From Aldehydirespirator sp028819505 (GTDB lineage: Bacteria; Actinomycetota; Acidimicrobiia; Acidimicrobiales; Aldehydirespiratoraceae): a DNA stretch of 64,000 bases. Shown one piece after another: positions 8,069 through 16,679 of this stretch; positions within the stretch are counted from its first letter, which is position 1, and the number at the start of each line of letters is the position of its first letter. Under the pieces are notes generated by a model that saw nothing but the letters and a program-made list of their open reading frames with translations, did no database searches and had not been told where the DNA came from. The translations under genes and the position numbers were made by a program. The stretch is from positions 620,001 to 684,000 of the forward strand of contig OZ242297.1 of NCBI GenBank assembly GCA_965207755.1, read 5' to 3'.

Positions 8069-11000
8069 CAGTTCGACTCCGGCCACAGATAGACCAGCCC
8101 GACCGGCTCCACCCGCTGCACCTTCACCTCGTAGAACTCCCGCACCCGGGCAGGCTCTCGTTCCAGGTCCCGCTCGAACTGGTCGAGGCGTATGCGCCAG
8201 TGCTTCATGTTGGCGTCGAGTTGCCTGGTGTCCTCGCGCAGTTGGCGGGCATCGGGGCCCTGAAAGTCCAGCAGCAGCTGCGTGTAGTCGCGCTCGTGGC
8301 GGGCGAGCTCGGCCTCGACCTGGTCGCGGTGGCGATCCAGCGTGTCGCGCAAAGCACGCTCCTCGCGCTCGCCTCGCTGGGCCAGCATCTGCTTCGCGGC
8401 CGCGGCGTGCTCGGCGGCTCGAGGCTCGAGCTGCGGCCGCAAGTCCTCGATGTCTTGGGCAGCGGCCGCCATCAGGCGCTGCTGGACGACCTCGTTCGGA
8501 ACCCGGCCACTGTCATTCAGCGACTCCTCCAGCAGGTCCATCGTGTGTGTCTCGGCATCACGCGCGTATGCCTTCAAGGGCTCGCTGCGGGCGACCGGAT
8601 CGCGCCAGCGGGCCGCCACCGGCACGATCTCCTCGTGCAGCCGCTCGGCGCCGCGGCCGTACAGCGACAGGCGTCCCAACAGGATCACACGGGGGATCGA
8701 GTCCCGCGACTGGGCCAGACAGGCCCGCGACAGGTCGTGGTAGACGAACCCCTGAGCCCGGAAACGGGACAGCAGCCGCTGGGCCACCCGCTGCTCCAGG
8801 TGCAGATGCACGGTCTCCTCGTCGAGCCGTCCGGCGTCGGTGAACACCACCGGACGGATGGGAGCGTCGCGCCGCCAACGGGTGAGCTTCTGGTCGAGCT
8901 TGCGCGGCACCCGCAGCGAGTCCAGCGTCGAAGTCCAGCTCGGGTCGGTGGCGGAGCGCTGCTCCAACGGCGGGAACGCCCACATCGGGCGGCCCTCATC
9001 GTCGGTTCCGGCTACCAGCGCCGGCGCGCCCAGCAGCTCCAGCGAGCAGTCGATGGCATCGCGGAATGGCACCGGCGAGAAGCCCGCCCACTTGCGGGAT
9101 CGGTCCAGAAGGTTCTGGCACGCCTCGATCTGCGATTCCAGACTCTGGGCCCGCTCGCGAGCCTCCTCGAGTTCCTCCTCGGTGGCCCGCCGCCTGTCGT
9201 CATCCAGTGACTCGGCCTCTATCTCGTTCCTGAGGGCGTCGGCGTCACGGTGGCGGATTCCCTCTGACAGCATCCGGCGCTCCACGGAGTCGTCGATCAC
9301 CTGCGACAGGCTGCCCAGCTCCCGCTTGATGGTCTCCGTCTTGGTGACCAGGACCTCCAGCACCCGGTCCTCGGTCCGTTGGGGCAGAACGAAGTAGTGG
9401 CAGTTGACCTGCGCTGCGGGCTGCAGCTTGCGGTCGATACGGCCGTTGCGCTGCTCGATGCGGCCAGGGTTCCACGGCAGGTCGAAGTGGAACAGGTCCG
9501 AGCAGTGCGCCTGAAGGTTCAGTCCCTCACGGGCCGCGTCGGTGGCGATGAGGATGCGCAGCGGATTGGTGGCCGGGTCGGCATTGAAGCGGCGCTGCAC
9601 CTCGCGCCGGCGGGGCCTGCTGGTGAGGCCGTCGATGATGTCGATGCGCTCCTCGGCCTGGTCGGTGTCCTCGATCGCCTGCTCCAGGATCGACTTGAGG
9701 TAGCGCTTGGTGCCCTCGCGGTTCTCCGTGAAGATCAGCACCCGGCGCTCGGTCCACGTCGGCGGCGCCCCGGTTGCGGGCTGGCCGAAGGCGGGCAGCC
9801 CCGGGCACTGGTGCCGTCTGATCCACTCGATGAGACGGAGCGCCTTGGCGCCGGGGAGATGGCGGGCATCCTCTGCGATCTTCTCCATGCGGTCCAGAAG
9901 GCGCTGCTCGTGAGCCCACGCGGCCGCTTCCGGGTCAGCAGCCGGCTGGGAGGCGGCGTCGATCTGCGCGATCTGCGCCTCCTCGTCGGCTTCGGCCTCG
10001 TCGGAGGTCCACCCGGCGCGCTCATCGTCGGCGTCGGCCGGCTTGAGGAAGCCGGGTGCCTGCTCGTCGTCGGGGTACAGCGCCGGATGCGGGTCGCTCT
10101 CGGGCTCATGAGCCCTGTCCCAATGGCGTTGCACCGTCTCACGGTGCTTCGTGAGAGTGCGTGCGAACGCCTCGATCGACGACAGGAGCCGCTGCTGAAG
10201 GCCGACCACCATGAGCCCGGCCGCGAAGCGGACCCTGGCGGACTCCGACGAGTAGCGCTGGTCGCGGGCGGTTCGATACTCGTCGAGCAGCCTCGAAAGG
10301 GCCAGCTCCGGGGCGTCCTCGGGCAGCCCGTCGATCTCGACCCGCACGACGTTGCGCTCCGGGAACCCGCCGCGGATCGAGCGGAGGTCCTCCTTGATGC
10401 GGCGCACCATTACTGGCTCGAGGTCGGTCCTGGCCCGCACCTTCACGCCTCGGGTGAACCGGTACGGGTCGAGCAACTCCAGCAGCGTCGAGAAGCTGTT
10501 GGAGTGGCCGTTGTGGGGGGTGGCCGACAGGAACAGGCGATGCTCGAACCGGTGGGCCAGATCACGCACCGCCCTGGTGATCTTGGTCTCGATGCCGTAG
10601 CGGCCCCCTGACGACGGGGCCGCGTGGTGCGCCTCGTCGAGGATCAGCAGGCTGCCGGGCCGGGCCTCTCCGAGCCACTCGCGCATCGGGTCGGTGTAGG
10701 CCGGGTCGATCAGCAGGTTGTGCGACACCAGGAACCGGCTGTGAGTGCGCCACGGGTTGACCCCGAAGCCTCGCTCGCGGCGCATCCGCGACACGTAGGC
10801 GCGGTCGAGGACCTCGAACACGAGCCCGAAGCGCTCCTCCATCTCGCCCCGCCACTGCTCCAGCATCGACGGCGGAGCGGCCACCACGATCGACTTGGCC
10901 TTGCGGCGCAGCAGCAGCTCGCGGGCGATCAGACCGGCCTCGATTGTCTTGCCCAGGCCGGTGTCGTCGGCGATGAGCAGGTTGACCCGCGGCAGCGCCA

Positions 11001-11394
11001 GCGCCTTGCGTAGCGGCTCCATCTGGTAGGCGTCGATCGTGATGCCGGCCCTGAACGGCGCCTGGAACAGCCGCGAGTCGGTCGCCGTGGTGCAGTTCCA
11101 GCGCAGCGTGTTCAAGAACGCCGCGAACAGCCGCGGCGAGTCGAGGCCCTTGGACGCCAAGTCGGCCCAGCCCTCGTCGGTGAGGATCCACCGGTCGGGC
11201 TCGTACTCCCAGAACACCTCCAACGACTGGCCCTGGTTGTCGTCGTCCACGCACGCCAACCCGACCAGCGCTGACTCGCCCGGCACCTGCGACTCAGCCA
11301 CCTCCTCCACGATCCACCGCCGGGACCGCACCTGCACCAGCTCGCCCACCCCTGGCAGCCGCTCCGGCAGCAGCACAGGCGCGACGGCACTCAC
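8068..11394 (-). CDS. drmD: DrmD-like SNF2 helicase
   Basis: 1108 residues. Helicase motifs appear in order: Walker A ADDTGLGKTIEAG near residue 143, DEAH box LILDEAHHAAP near 251, SATPHNGHSNSF, and motif VI RIEQRNGRIDRK near 648. After about residue 720 comes a long charged coiled region ending VEPVGLVYLWPE, typical of the DrmD group of class 1 DISARM anti-phage systems. DrmA, DrmB and DrmC are not in the window. The open frame runs on to 12654 across an opposite-strand channel gene; GTG 11394 is preferred because GGGAG lies 8 nt upstream and family similarity begins just after it. Confidence 0.8.
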   Translation of the reverse strand: MSAVAPVLLPERLPGVGELVQVRSRRWIVEEVAESQVPGESALVGLACVDDDNQGQSLEVFWEYEPDRWILTDEGWADLASKGLDSPRLFAAFLNTLRWNCTTATDSRLFQAPFRAGITIDAYQMEPLRKALALPRVNLLIADDTGLGKTIEAGLIARELLLRRKAKSIVVAAPPSMLEQWRGEMEERFGLVFEVLDRAYVSRMRRERGFGVNPWRTHSRFLVSHNLLIDPAYTDPMREWLGEARPGSLLILDEAHHAAPSSGGRYGIETKITRAVRDLAHRFEHRLFLSATPHNGHSNSFSTLLELLDPYRFTRGVKVRARTDLEPVMVRRIKEDLRSIRGGFPERNVVRVEIDGLPEDAPELALSRLLDEYRTARDQRYSSESARVRFAAGLMVVGLQQRLLSSIEAFARTLTKHRETVQRHWDRAHEPESDPHPALYPDDEQAPGFLKPADADDERAGWTSDEAEADEEAQIAQIDAASQPAADPEAAAWAHEQRLLDRMEKIAEDARHLPGAKALRLIEWIRRHQCPGLPAFGQPATGAPPTWTERRVLIFTENREGTKRYLKSILEQAIEDTDQAEERIDIIDGLTSRPRRREVQRRFNADPATNPLRILIATDAAREGLNLQAHCSDLFHFDLPWNPGRIEQRNGRIDRKLQPAAQVNCHYFVLPQRTEDRVLEVLVTKTETIKRELGSLSQVIDDSVERRMLSEGIRHRDADALRNEIEAESLDDDRRRATEEELEEARERAQSLESQIEACQNLLDRSRKWAGFSPVPFRDAIDCSLELLGAPALVAGTDDEGRPMWAFPPLEQRSATDPSWTSTLDSLRVPRKLDQKLTRWRRDAPIRPVVFTDAGRLDEETVHLHLEQRVAQRLLSRFRAQGFVYHDLSRACLAQSRDSIPRVILLGRLSLYGRGAERLHEEIVPVAARWRDPVARSEPLKAYARDAETHTMDLLEESLNDSGRVPNEVVQQRLMAAAAQDIEDLRPQLEPRAAEHAAAAKQMLAQRGEREERALRDTLDRHRDQVEAELARHERDYTQLLLDFQGPDARQLREDTRQLDANMKHWRIRLDQFERDLEREPARVREFYEVKVQRVEPVGLVYLWPESN

Positions 11395-11407
11395 GGGGCC
11401 CGCTCCC
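11377..11407. repeat. 31-bp direct repeat, copy over drmD start
   Basis: Contains the GTG start and ribosome binding site of the helicase gene. A second copy lies at 11449-11479 with 29 of 31 bases equal. The 72-bp offset keeps frame. Confidence 0.7.
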
Positions 11408-11448
11408 GGAGGTCGCCGACGGGGTTGTCCAGGCAGTCCAGGCAGTCC

Positions 11449-11479
11449 AGGCGCGACGGCACTGACGGGGCCTGCTCCC
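11449..11479. repeat. 31-bp direct repeat, upstream copy
   Basis: Second copy of the repeat at 11377-11407. Here the base change turns the start GTG into GTC, so only the downstream copy can start the helicase. Short CAGGCAGTC repeats fill the gap between the copies. Confidence 0.7.
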
Positions 11480-11634
11480 CTGAAGGCGTCCAGCCCATGA
11501 TCTGGGGGACCGTCATCAAACCGCACACTCCCGCCCGTCCGGCTGCCGACGACTCTAGCGGCCCGTCTTCGACGGGCCCGAGGCTGGCGAGCCGTCAGGG
11601 ACCTGCCCGGAACTGCGTGCATCCGCTCGGCCTC

Positions 11635-11640
11635 TAGGGT
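11635..11640 (+). promoter_or_regulatory. Putative -10 box for leaderless mscS-like gene
   Basis: TAGGGT ending 6 nt before ATG 11647. This spacing favours ATG 11647 over the in-frame GTG 11641. Confidence 0.4.
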
Positions 11641-11646
11641 GTGGCG

Positions 11647-12756
11647 ATGCTCATCCTCGCCCAGACATCCACAAGCACCGGACTCGCAGACGCATGCGGC
11701 GAGTCGAACCGCGGCTTCGTCTGCGAGCTGGTCTACGACTGGACCGAGAGCGACGGGCTGGCCACCGCGGCCGACTGGCTGCTCGACCGGCCCATCCGCA
11801 TCGTGCTCATCCTGCTGGTGGGGTGGATCGTGACCCGGATCGCCAAGCGGGCCATCGTGCGCTTCACCAAGCGCATCGCGACTGCGCCGAGCAGTTCGCG
11901 GCTGCAGAAGCTGCGTGAGAAGGGTCCCGGCAAGGCGCTCATCGACGAGGCGGCCCAAGCTCGGGCCGAGTCGCGCGCCGAGACCCTGGGCCACGTGCTG
12001 CGCAGCGTGGTGGTGGCGTTGGTGTGGACCTTCGTGGCGCTGCTGATCCTGGGCGAGATCGGAGTGAACCTCGGGCCGCTGATCGCGGGCGCGGGCATCG
12101 GCGGCGTGGCCTTGGGATTCGGCGCCCAGTCGATCGTGAAGGACTTCCTGTCGGGCCTGTTCATGCTGATCGAGGACCACTACGGGGTGGGCGACTGGGT
12201 GGACCTCGGCTACGCCTCGGGCACGGTCGAGGAGGTGTCGCTGCGGTCCACCACCATTCGCGACATCAGGGGCACGGTGTGGCACGTCCCCAACGGTGAG
12301 ATCGCCCGGGTGGGCAACTACTCGCAGCTCTGGTCCAAGGCCGTCGTCGACGTCGAGGTGTCCTACGGCACCGACGCCCGTCTGGCGATGGGCATCATGC
12401 AGAAGGTGGCCGACGACCTCTGGAGCGACCCCGAGTGGGGCGGCGACGAGCTCTCCGAGGCGCCCACAGTCTTCGGCATCCAGAGCCTGGGCGCATCGGG
12501 TGTCGGCCTCCGTCTGGCGGTCAAGACCGAGCCCTCGCTGCAGTGGGCCGTGGAGCGCGAGGTCCGCCTGCGCCTCAAGGAGGCCTTCGACGAGGCCGGC
12601 ATCGAGATCCCGTTCCCGCAGCAAACCACATGGCTGCGCGACGACAGCGGGCACGCGGCCACCACGCTGTCAGAGGCCGAGCAGGACGCCTTCCGGGCCC
12701 TCTACGAGGAGCAGCACGCCCCGAAGCCCGAGGAGGGATTCGACGAGGGCCGCTAG
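11647..12756 (+). CDS. MscS-family mechanosensitive channel
   Basis: About 369 residues. It would be an inner-membrane channel that opens on osmotic downshock. A hydrophobic N-terminal helix (IRIVLILLVGWIVTRIA) is followed by further segments and then the family signature: the pore-lining stretch GVALGFGAQSIVKDFLSG, a beta domain with DHYGVGDWVDLG, and HVPNGEIARVGNYSQ. The C-terminal alpha-beta domain continues to about residue 340 with a charged tail. Length fits small-conductance YnaI/YkuT-like members. Start: ATG 11647 lies 6 nt after a TAGGGT box; GTG 11641 is in frame. It is transcribed away from the helicase and alone. Confidence 0.9.
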   Translation: MLILAQTSTSTGLADACGESNRGFVCELVYDWTESDGLATAADWLLDRPIRIVLILLVGWIVTRIAKRAIVRFTKRIATAPSSSRLQKLREKGPGKALIDEAAQARAESRAETLGHVLRSVVVALVWTFVALLILGEIGVNLGPLIAGAGIGGVALGFGAQSIVKDFLSGLFMLIEDHYGVGDWVDLGYASGTVEEVSLRSTTIRDIRGTVWHVPNGEIARVGNYSQLWSKAVVDVEVSYGTDARLAMGIMQKVADDLWSDPEWGGDELSEAPTVFGIQSLGASGVGLRLAVKTEPSLQWAVEREVRLRLKEAFDEAGIEIPFPQQTTWLRDDSGHAATTLSEAEQDAFRALYEEQHAPKPEEGFDEGR

Positions 12757-12816
12757 AGGCCGAGCGAGCACGCGAGCCGACACGCGAGCGCATCCCGCGG
12801 GAACCTCTGGGGCGGC

Positions 12817-12853
12817 TTGACACCCGATATTTGTAAGGTAATGTTACTAACAA
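12817..12853 (+). promoter_or_regulatory. Promoter and palindromic operator of ROK operon
   Basis: TTGACA at 12817-12822, 16-nt spacer, TAATGT at 12839-12844. An imperfect palindrome, TTGTAAGGTAA (12831-12841) and TTACTAACAA (12844-12853), covers the -10 and the presumed start point just before ATG 12855. A ROK repressor acting on its own operon is the natural reading. Confidence 0.65.
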
Positions 12854-12854
12854 T

Positions 12855-14045
12855 ATGGGAGAGGGCTCTGGCTCGGGCGTCCTGAGGCTGCTCAACGGGC
12901 AGCGGATAGTCGACGCGCTGTTCTCCGCTCACCCGACCCGGATGTCGCGGGCCGGCATCGCCCGCGCCACCGGCCTGTCCAAGCCCACCGTGTCGGCGCT
13001 CATCGCCGACATGGAGTCGGCGGGGCTGGTCCGGATCTCCGACGAGAGCCCCAGCTCGGGGTCGATCGGCCGCCCGGCCGCCCTGTACGAGCTGGTACCC
13101 ACCGCCCGCCACTCGGTGGCGGCCGACATCGGCGCGACCAAGATCCTGGTGGGCGTTGCCGACCTGTTCGGCGGCCTGGTCGCCGAGCGGGAGCTCACCA
13201 CCGGCCCCGACGCCCGCGCCGCGCTGGAGAGCGTCGCCGCGGCCGCGTCGGAGATGCTGCGGGGCATCGACGGCGGATGCCGCGCGATGTGCGTCGGCGT
13301 GCCCGGCATCTACCGGCCCGATCTTGACCGCGTCGAGCAGGCATTCAACCTCCCCGGCTTCGACAGTCTGGCCCCGGGCGCCTACCTCGCCGAGAGGTTC
13401 GATGCGCGCATCCACGTCGAGAACGACGTCAACCTGGCCGCCCTCGGCGAGCTGACCCAGATGGGCGAGGAGCAGGCCGACGGGGACTTCGCCGCCGTCT
13501 CCGTCGGCACGGGCATCGGCCTGGGAATGGTGGTCGGCGGCGACCTCTACCGGGGCGGCACCGGATCGGCGGGCGAGCTGGGATCTCTGCTGCTGTCGCC
13601 GTTCGAGCCGGGCGAGGCGCCGGTGACCCTCGAGGATGTCGCCTCCGCGCCTTCCATCCGCAAGCGGTTCGGTCGGGCCATCGAGGACGGCCGCCGCTCG
13701 GGACTCGCCGCCGGCGCCGACGTTCCCGAAATATTCGCGGCTGCGGCCACCGGTGACGCGGCCGCCGCGGCCGTGCTCGACGAGGTGGCGGCCGCCATGG
13801 CTCTGGCTGTGTCGCACCTGTGCCTGATCGCCGACCCGACCCGGGTCGTGTTCGGCGGCGGCGTCGGAGCCAACCCCGTGTTCGTGGACGCCGTCCGCGA
13901 CTGCCTGTCCCGCCTCGTGGCCGCACCGCCGGAGCTGGCGGCGTCGACATTGGGGCGGCAGGCGGCCCTGGTGGGAGCGGTGTCCATGTCGTTGCGCTTC
14001 ATCCACGAGTCCCTGGTGCCCGAGATCCTGGGGGACCAGCAGTGA
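12855..14045 (+). CDS. ROK-family transcriptional repressor (NagC/XylR type)
   Basis: 396 residues. The N-terminal winged helix includes TGLSKPTVSALIADMESAGL (residues about 38-57). The ROK fold follows, with ATP/sugar-site motifs ADIGATKILVGVADL, VENDVNLAALGEL and VGTGIGLGMVVGG. The usual zinc motif CxCGxxGCxE is not visible, as in some ROK branches. It should bind operator DNA and release it on binding a sugar or sugar phosphate. It is the first gene of an eight-gene operon that also encodes a ROK kinase and NagB, so an amino sugar is the likely inducer. The ATG lies about 10 nt after the -10 box, so the mRNA is nearly leaderless. Its stop overlaps the next start (GTGA). Confidence 0.88.
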   Translation: MGEGSGSGVLRLLNGQRIVDALFSAHPTRMSRAGIARATGLSKPTVSALIADMESAGLVRISDESPSSGSIGRPAALYELVPTARHSVAADIGATKILVGVADLFGGLVAERELTTGPDARAALESVAAAASEMLRGIDGGCRAMCVGVPGIYRPDLDRVEQAFNLPGFDSLAPGAYLAERFDARIHVENDVNLAALGELTQMGEEQADGDFAAVSVGTGIGLGMVVGGDLYRGGTGSAGELGSLLLSPFEPGEAPVTLEDVASAPSIRKRFGRAIEDGRRSGLAAGADVPEIFAAAATGDAAAAAVLDEVAAAMALAVSHLCLIADPTRVVFGGGVGANPVFVDAVRDCLSRLVAAPPELAASTLGRQAALVGAVSMSLRFIHESLVPEILGDQQ

Positions 14046-15292
14046 CGGGCGCGGCGCTGCGGGTCGCGTCGGCCGTCGACGGCGAGGCGGTCATCCGGCT
14101 GGTCCGCGACGCCACCCGCATCCCGAGCGTGACCCCCGACGAGGAGGAATTCGCCCGTTGGGCTTGCCGCCAGATGGCCGAGTCGGACGCCTTCGACTCG
14201 GCGGAGCTCTTCGAGTGCGAGCCGGGCCGCCCCAACGTCTGCGGAACGGCCGGCGACGGCGCAGGAAGGTCGCTGCTGCTGGCCGGACACCTCGACACGG
14301 TGGCCGTCGAGGACTGGCGCCGGCACTGGGCGGGAACCGACCGGGAGGATCCCTTCGGCGCCCACGTGATCGACGGCGAGCTGTGGGGCCGGGGGGTCGC
14401 CGACCAGAAGGCCGGCATCTGCGCCATCATCGAGGCGGTCCGGGCCTTCGACCGCGCCGGGATCCGGCCCGCCGGGAGGGTGTCGACCCTGTTCGTGTGC
14501 GACGAGGAGTCGGGCCAGCCCGGCAGCGGCGTCTCGGCCGGGATCCGGGCGTCGGTGGAGGGCCGGGCGGGGCCGCGGCCCGATGCGGACTTCGCGATCT
14601 ACACCGAGCCGACCACCTCCGCGATCTACACCGCCCAGATGGGCTTCCTCATCGCCGACATCTCCTACACGGGGGTCTCGGCCTACTTCGGCCGGCCCGA
14701 ACTCGGCGTCGACGCCCTGCGAGCCGGGCACCGCCTGCTCGACCGCCTGTGGGAGCACTCCGACCGTCTGCGGGAGTCGGTGCCCGCCCACGAGCTGCTG
14801 GGCGAGGCCTTCCTGCTGGTCACGTCGGTCGCATCGGGAGGCAACATCGCGGTGCCGGGACGCTTCGAGCTGTCGCTGATCCGCAAGATCCTGCCGGGCG
14901 AGAGCCTCGACGCCGCGGCTGCCAGCATCCAGTCCATCGCCGCTGAGGTCGCCGGCGAGCACGGTGTCGAGTGCGCCGTCGAGTTCAGCGCGCCCCGCGA
15001 CCACCGGTTCGGGGGCACACCCGACGAGGTGGCCGGCGACCAGCCGGGCGTGGCCGCGCTGGCGCGGTCGATCGAGGCGGTGACCGGCGAACCGGCCCGC
15101 ATCGAGGGCGCGCCGTACTGGTCGGAGAAGCCGTTCCTGCGGGACCTGGGGATCCCCGGCGTGTACTTCGCGCCGGGCGACATCTCCAACTGCCACACCC
15201 CGTTCGAGCGCCTCGCCATCGACGAGCTGGTGACGGCCACCCGCACGCTCGCTCATTTCATCGCCGAATGGTGCGGCGCCCACGATCCATAA
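14042..15292 (+). CDS. M20-family metallohydrolase (deacylase/peptidase)
   Basis: 416 residues. Two-zinc M20 hydrolase motifs are visible: LLAGHLDTVAVED (His and catalytic Asp), GRGVADQKAG (bridging Asp), FVCDEESGQPG (catalytic Glu pair) and a C-terminal NCHTPFE histidine. A dimerisation domain lies between about residues 190 and 310. Such enzymes cleave amide bonds of dipeptides or N-acyl amino acids. In this operon it may release an acyl or amino-acid group from an imported amino-sugar conjugate, taking the place of the missing NagA; this is inference. It starts at GTG 14042, overlapping the ROK stop by 4 nt, and has no signal peptide, so it acts in the cytoplasm. Confidence 0.85.
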   Translation: MTGAALRVASAVDGEAVIRLVRDATRIPSVTPDEEEFARWACRQMAESDAFDSAELFECEPGRPNVCGTAGDGAGRSLLLAGHLDTVAVEDWRRHWAGTDREDPFGAHVIDGELWGRGVADQKAGICAIIEAVRAFDRAGIRPAGRVSTLFVCDEESGQPGSGVSAGIRASVEGRAGPRPDADFAIYTEPTTSAIYTAQMGFLIADISYTGVSAYFGRPELGVDALRAGHRLLDRLWEHSDRLRESVPAHELLGEAFLLVTSVASGGNIAVPGRFELSLIRKILPGESLDAAAASIQSIAAEVAGEHGVECAVEFSAPRDHRFGGTPDEVAGDQPGVAALARSIEAVTGEPARIEGAPYWSEKPFLRDLGIPGVYFAPGDISNCHTPFERLAIDELVTATRTLAHFIAEWCGAHDP

Positions 15293-15314
15293 ACCGGACC
15301 CAAAGGGAGGGGCC

Positions 15315-16595
15315 ATGACAACCAAGACCAAGACAGACAAGACCACGAGGCCCTGGTGGCTGCTGGTCGTTCCGCTGCTCGCGGTGTTCGCAGTGGTGGC
15401 CGCTGCGTGTGCCGACGATGACGACGACGCCGCGCCGCCGGCCACGACCGCGGCGCCCGAGCCGGCGCCGGAATCTGAGCCGGCCGAGCCCGAGCCTGAG
15501 CCGGCCGAGCCCGAGCCCGAGCCGGCCGAGCCGGCGGAGCCCGAGCCTGAGCCGGCCGAGCCCGAGCCCGAGCCGGCGCCGACACCCGCGCCCGAACCGC
15601 CCAAGACTCAGGGGCCCGGCGGTGAGGAGGCGGTTGCTTCCAGCGAGGTCGCGCTGAGCGACGACGAGGTTGCCGAGGTGCAGGGGGGCGGCTACACCGC
15701 CGCGCTGTTGTGGCACACGGCGGGGGCGTTCACCGACGCGGTGAGCCAGGGCGCCCGCGACGCCTTCGCGGAGCTCGGGATCGAGGTCATCGCGGAGACC
15801 AACGCCCAGTTCGACGCGGCCCAGCAGGCCAACGACGTCGAGACGGTCATGGCGCTGGATCCCGACATCATCATCAGCCTGGCCATCGGTCCCGACGCCG
15901 GGGCCGAGGCGTTCCGCCCGGCGGTGGACGCGGGCGTGCAGCTGGTGTTCCTGTCCAACGTGCCCCAGGGCTACGTACACGGCCAGGACTATGTGGGCAT
16001 CGTCACCGACGACCTGGCGGCCATGGGCATCACCGCCGCGGACCTGCTGGCCGACGCTCTCGGAGGCGAGGGCGAGATCGGCTACATCTTCCACGACGCC
16101 GCCTACTACGTGACCAACCAGCGCGACCAGGCGTTCAAGACCTGGATCGAGATCAACTACCCCGGCATCGAGATCGTCGCCGAGCAGGGTCTGGCCGACC
16201 CGGCCGCGGCGGAGGAGATCGCCACGGCCATGCTGACCCGCAACCCGAACCTCGACGGCATCTACGCCCCGTGGTCGGCGGGCCCCGCCGACGGGGTGCT
16301 GGCCGCGCTGCGGGCCGCGGGCGCCTCCGACGTGGCTCTGGTGACCATGGACCTCGACACCAACGTGTCCCTCGACATGGTCGAGGGCGGCAACGTCGCG
16401 GGCATCGCGGCCGACGAGGCCTACAACCTCGGCCGCACCATGGCCATCGAGGGCGCCTACGGGCTGCTCGGCAAGCCGGCCCCGGCGTTCGCGGTGGTGC
16501 CGGCCATCGGCGTCACCGCCGACAACATCGTCGACGGCTACCGCCAGTCGCTGGCCGCCGACCCGCCCCAGGAAGTCCTCGACGCGCTCGGCTGA
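15315..16595 (+). CDS. ABC sugar-binding lipoprotein with Pro-Glu linker
   Basis: 426 residues. Signal peptide with a hydrophobic core (WWLLVVPLLAVFAVVAAAC) ending in a lipobox-like VAAAC, so it is probably anchored outside the membrane. Residues about 38-105 are a low-complexity linker of EPEPAEP repeats, then a periplasmic-binding type 1 domain of the RbsB kind begins (AALLWHTAGAFTDAVSQGA). NPNLDGIYAPWSAGPADG and VTMDLDTNVSLDMVEGG are in the positions of the ligand-facing loops. AAAGGGAGGGG precedes the ATG. It delivers substrate to the permease at 16680. The extended linker resembles those that lift binding domains through thick envelopes. Confidence 0.9.
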   Translation: MTTKTKTDKTTRPWWLLVVPLLAVFAVVAAACADDDDDAAPPATTAAPEPAPESEPAEPEPEPAEPEPEPAEPAEPEPEPAEPEPEPAPTPAPEPPKTQGPGGEEAVASSEVALSDDEVAEVQGGGYTAALLWHTAGAFTDAVSQGARDAFAELGIEVIAETNAQFDAAQQANDVETVMALDPDIIISLAIGPDAGAEAFRPAVDAGVQLVFLSNVPQGYVHGQDYVGIVTDDLAAMGITAADLLADALGGEGEIGYIFHDAAYYVTNQRDQAFKTWIEINYPGIEIVAEQGLADPAAAEEIATAMLTRNPNLDGIYAPWSAGPADGVLAALRAAGASDVALVTMDLDTNVSLDMVEGGNVAGIAADEAYNLGRTMAIEGAYGLLGKPAPAFAVVPAIGVTADNIVDGYRQSLAADPPQEVLDALG

Positions 16596-16614
16596 GGCAG
16601 ACTTGCCCCCCAAG

Positions 16615-16649
16615 CCCCGGCGGCAACCAGCGTTGTGCTGCCGCCGGGG
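16615..16649 (+). terminator. GC-rich hairpin between binding protein and permease
   Basis: An 11-bp perfect stem (CCCCGGCGGCA at 16615-16625, complement at 16639-16649) with a 13-nt loop and no T run. Hairpins at this place in transport operons often protect the upstream mRNA or cut downstream expression, so the binding protein can be made in excess. Confidence 0.6.
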
Positions 16650-16679
16650 CTCCGGGCAAAGCCCCACAGTGAGGAACGG

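Noticed and set aside
11395..12654. Extension of the helicase frame to 12654 (total 1528 codons)
   Set aside because: The added part is antisense to a clear MscS gene and has no helicase-family residues; a GTG with a ribosome site at 11394 explains the gene.
12753..16667. Long minus-strand frames of 400-690 codons opposite the amino-sugar operon
   Set aside because: They are mirror frames of GC-rich genes with low-complexity Arg/Gly/Ser content; the plus-strand genes show motifs, ribosome sites and overlaps.
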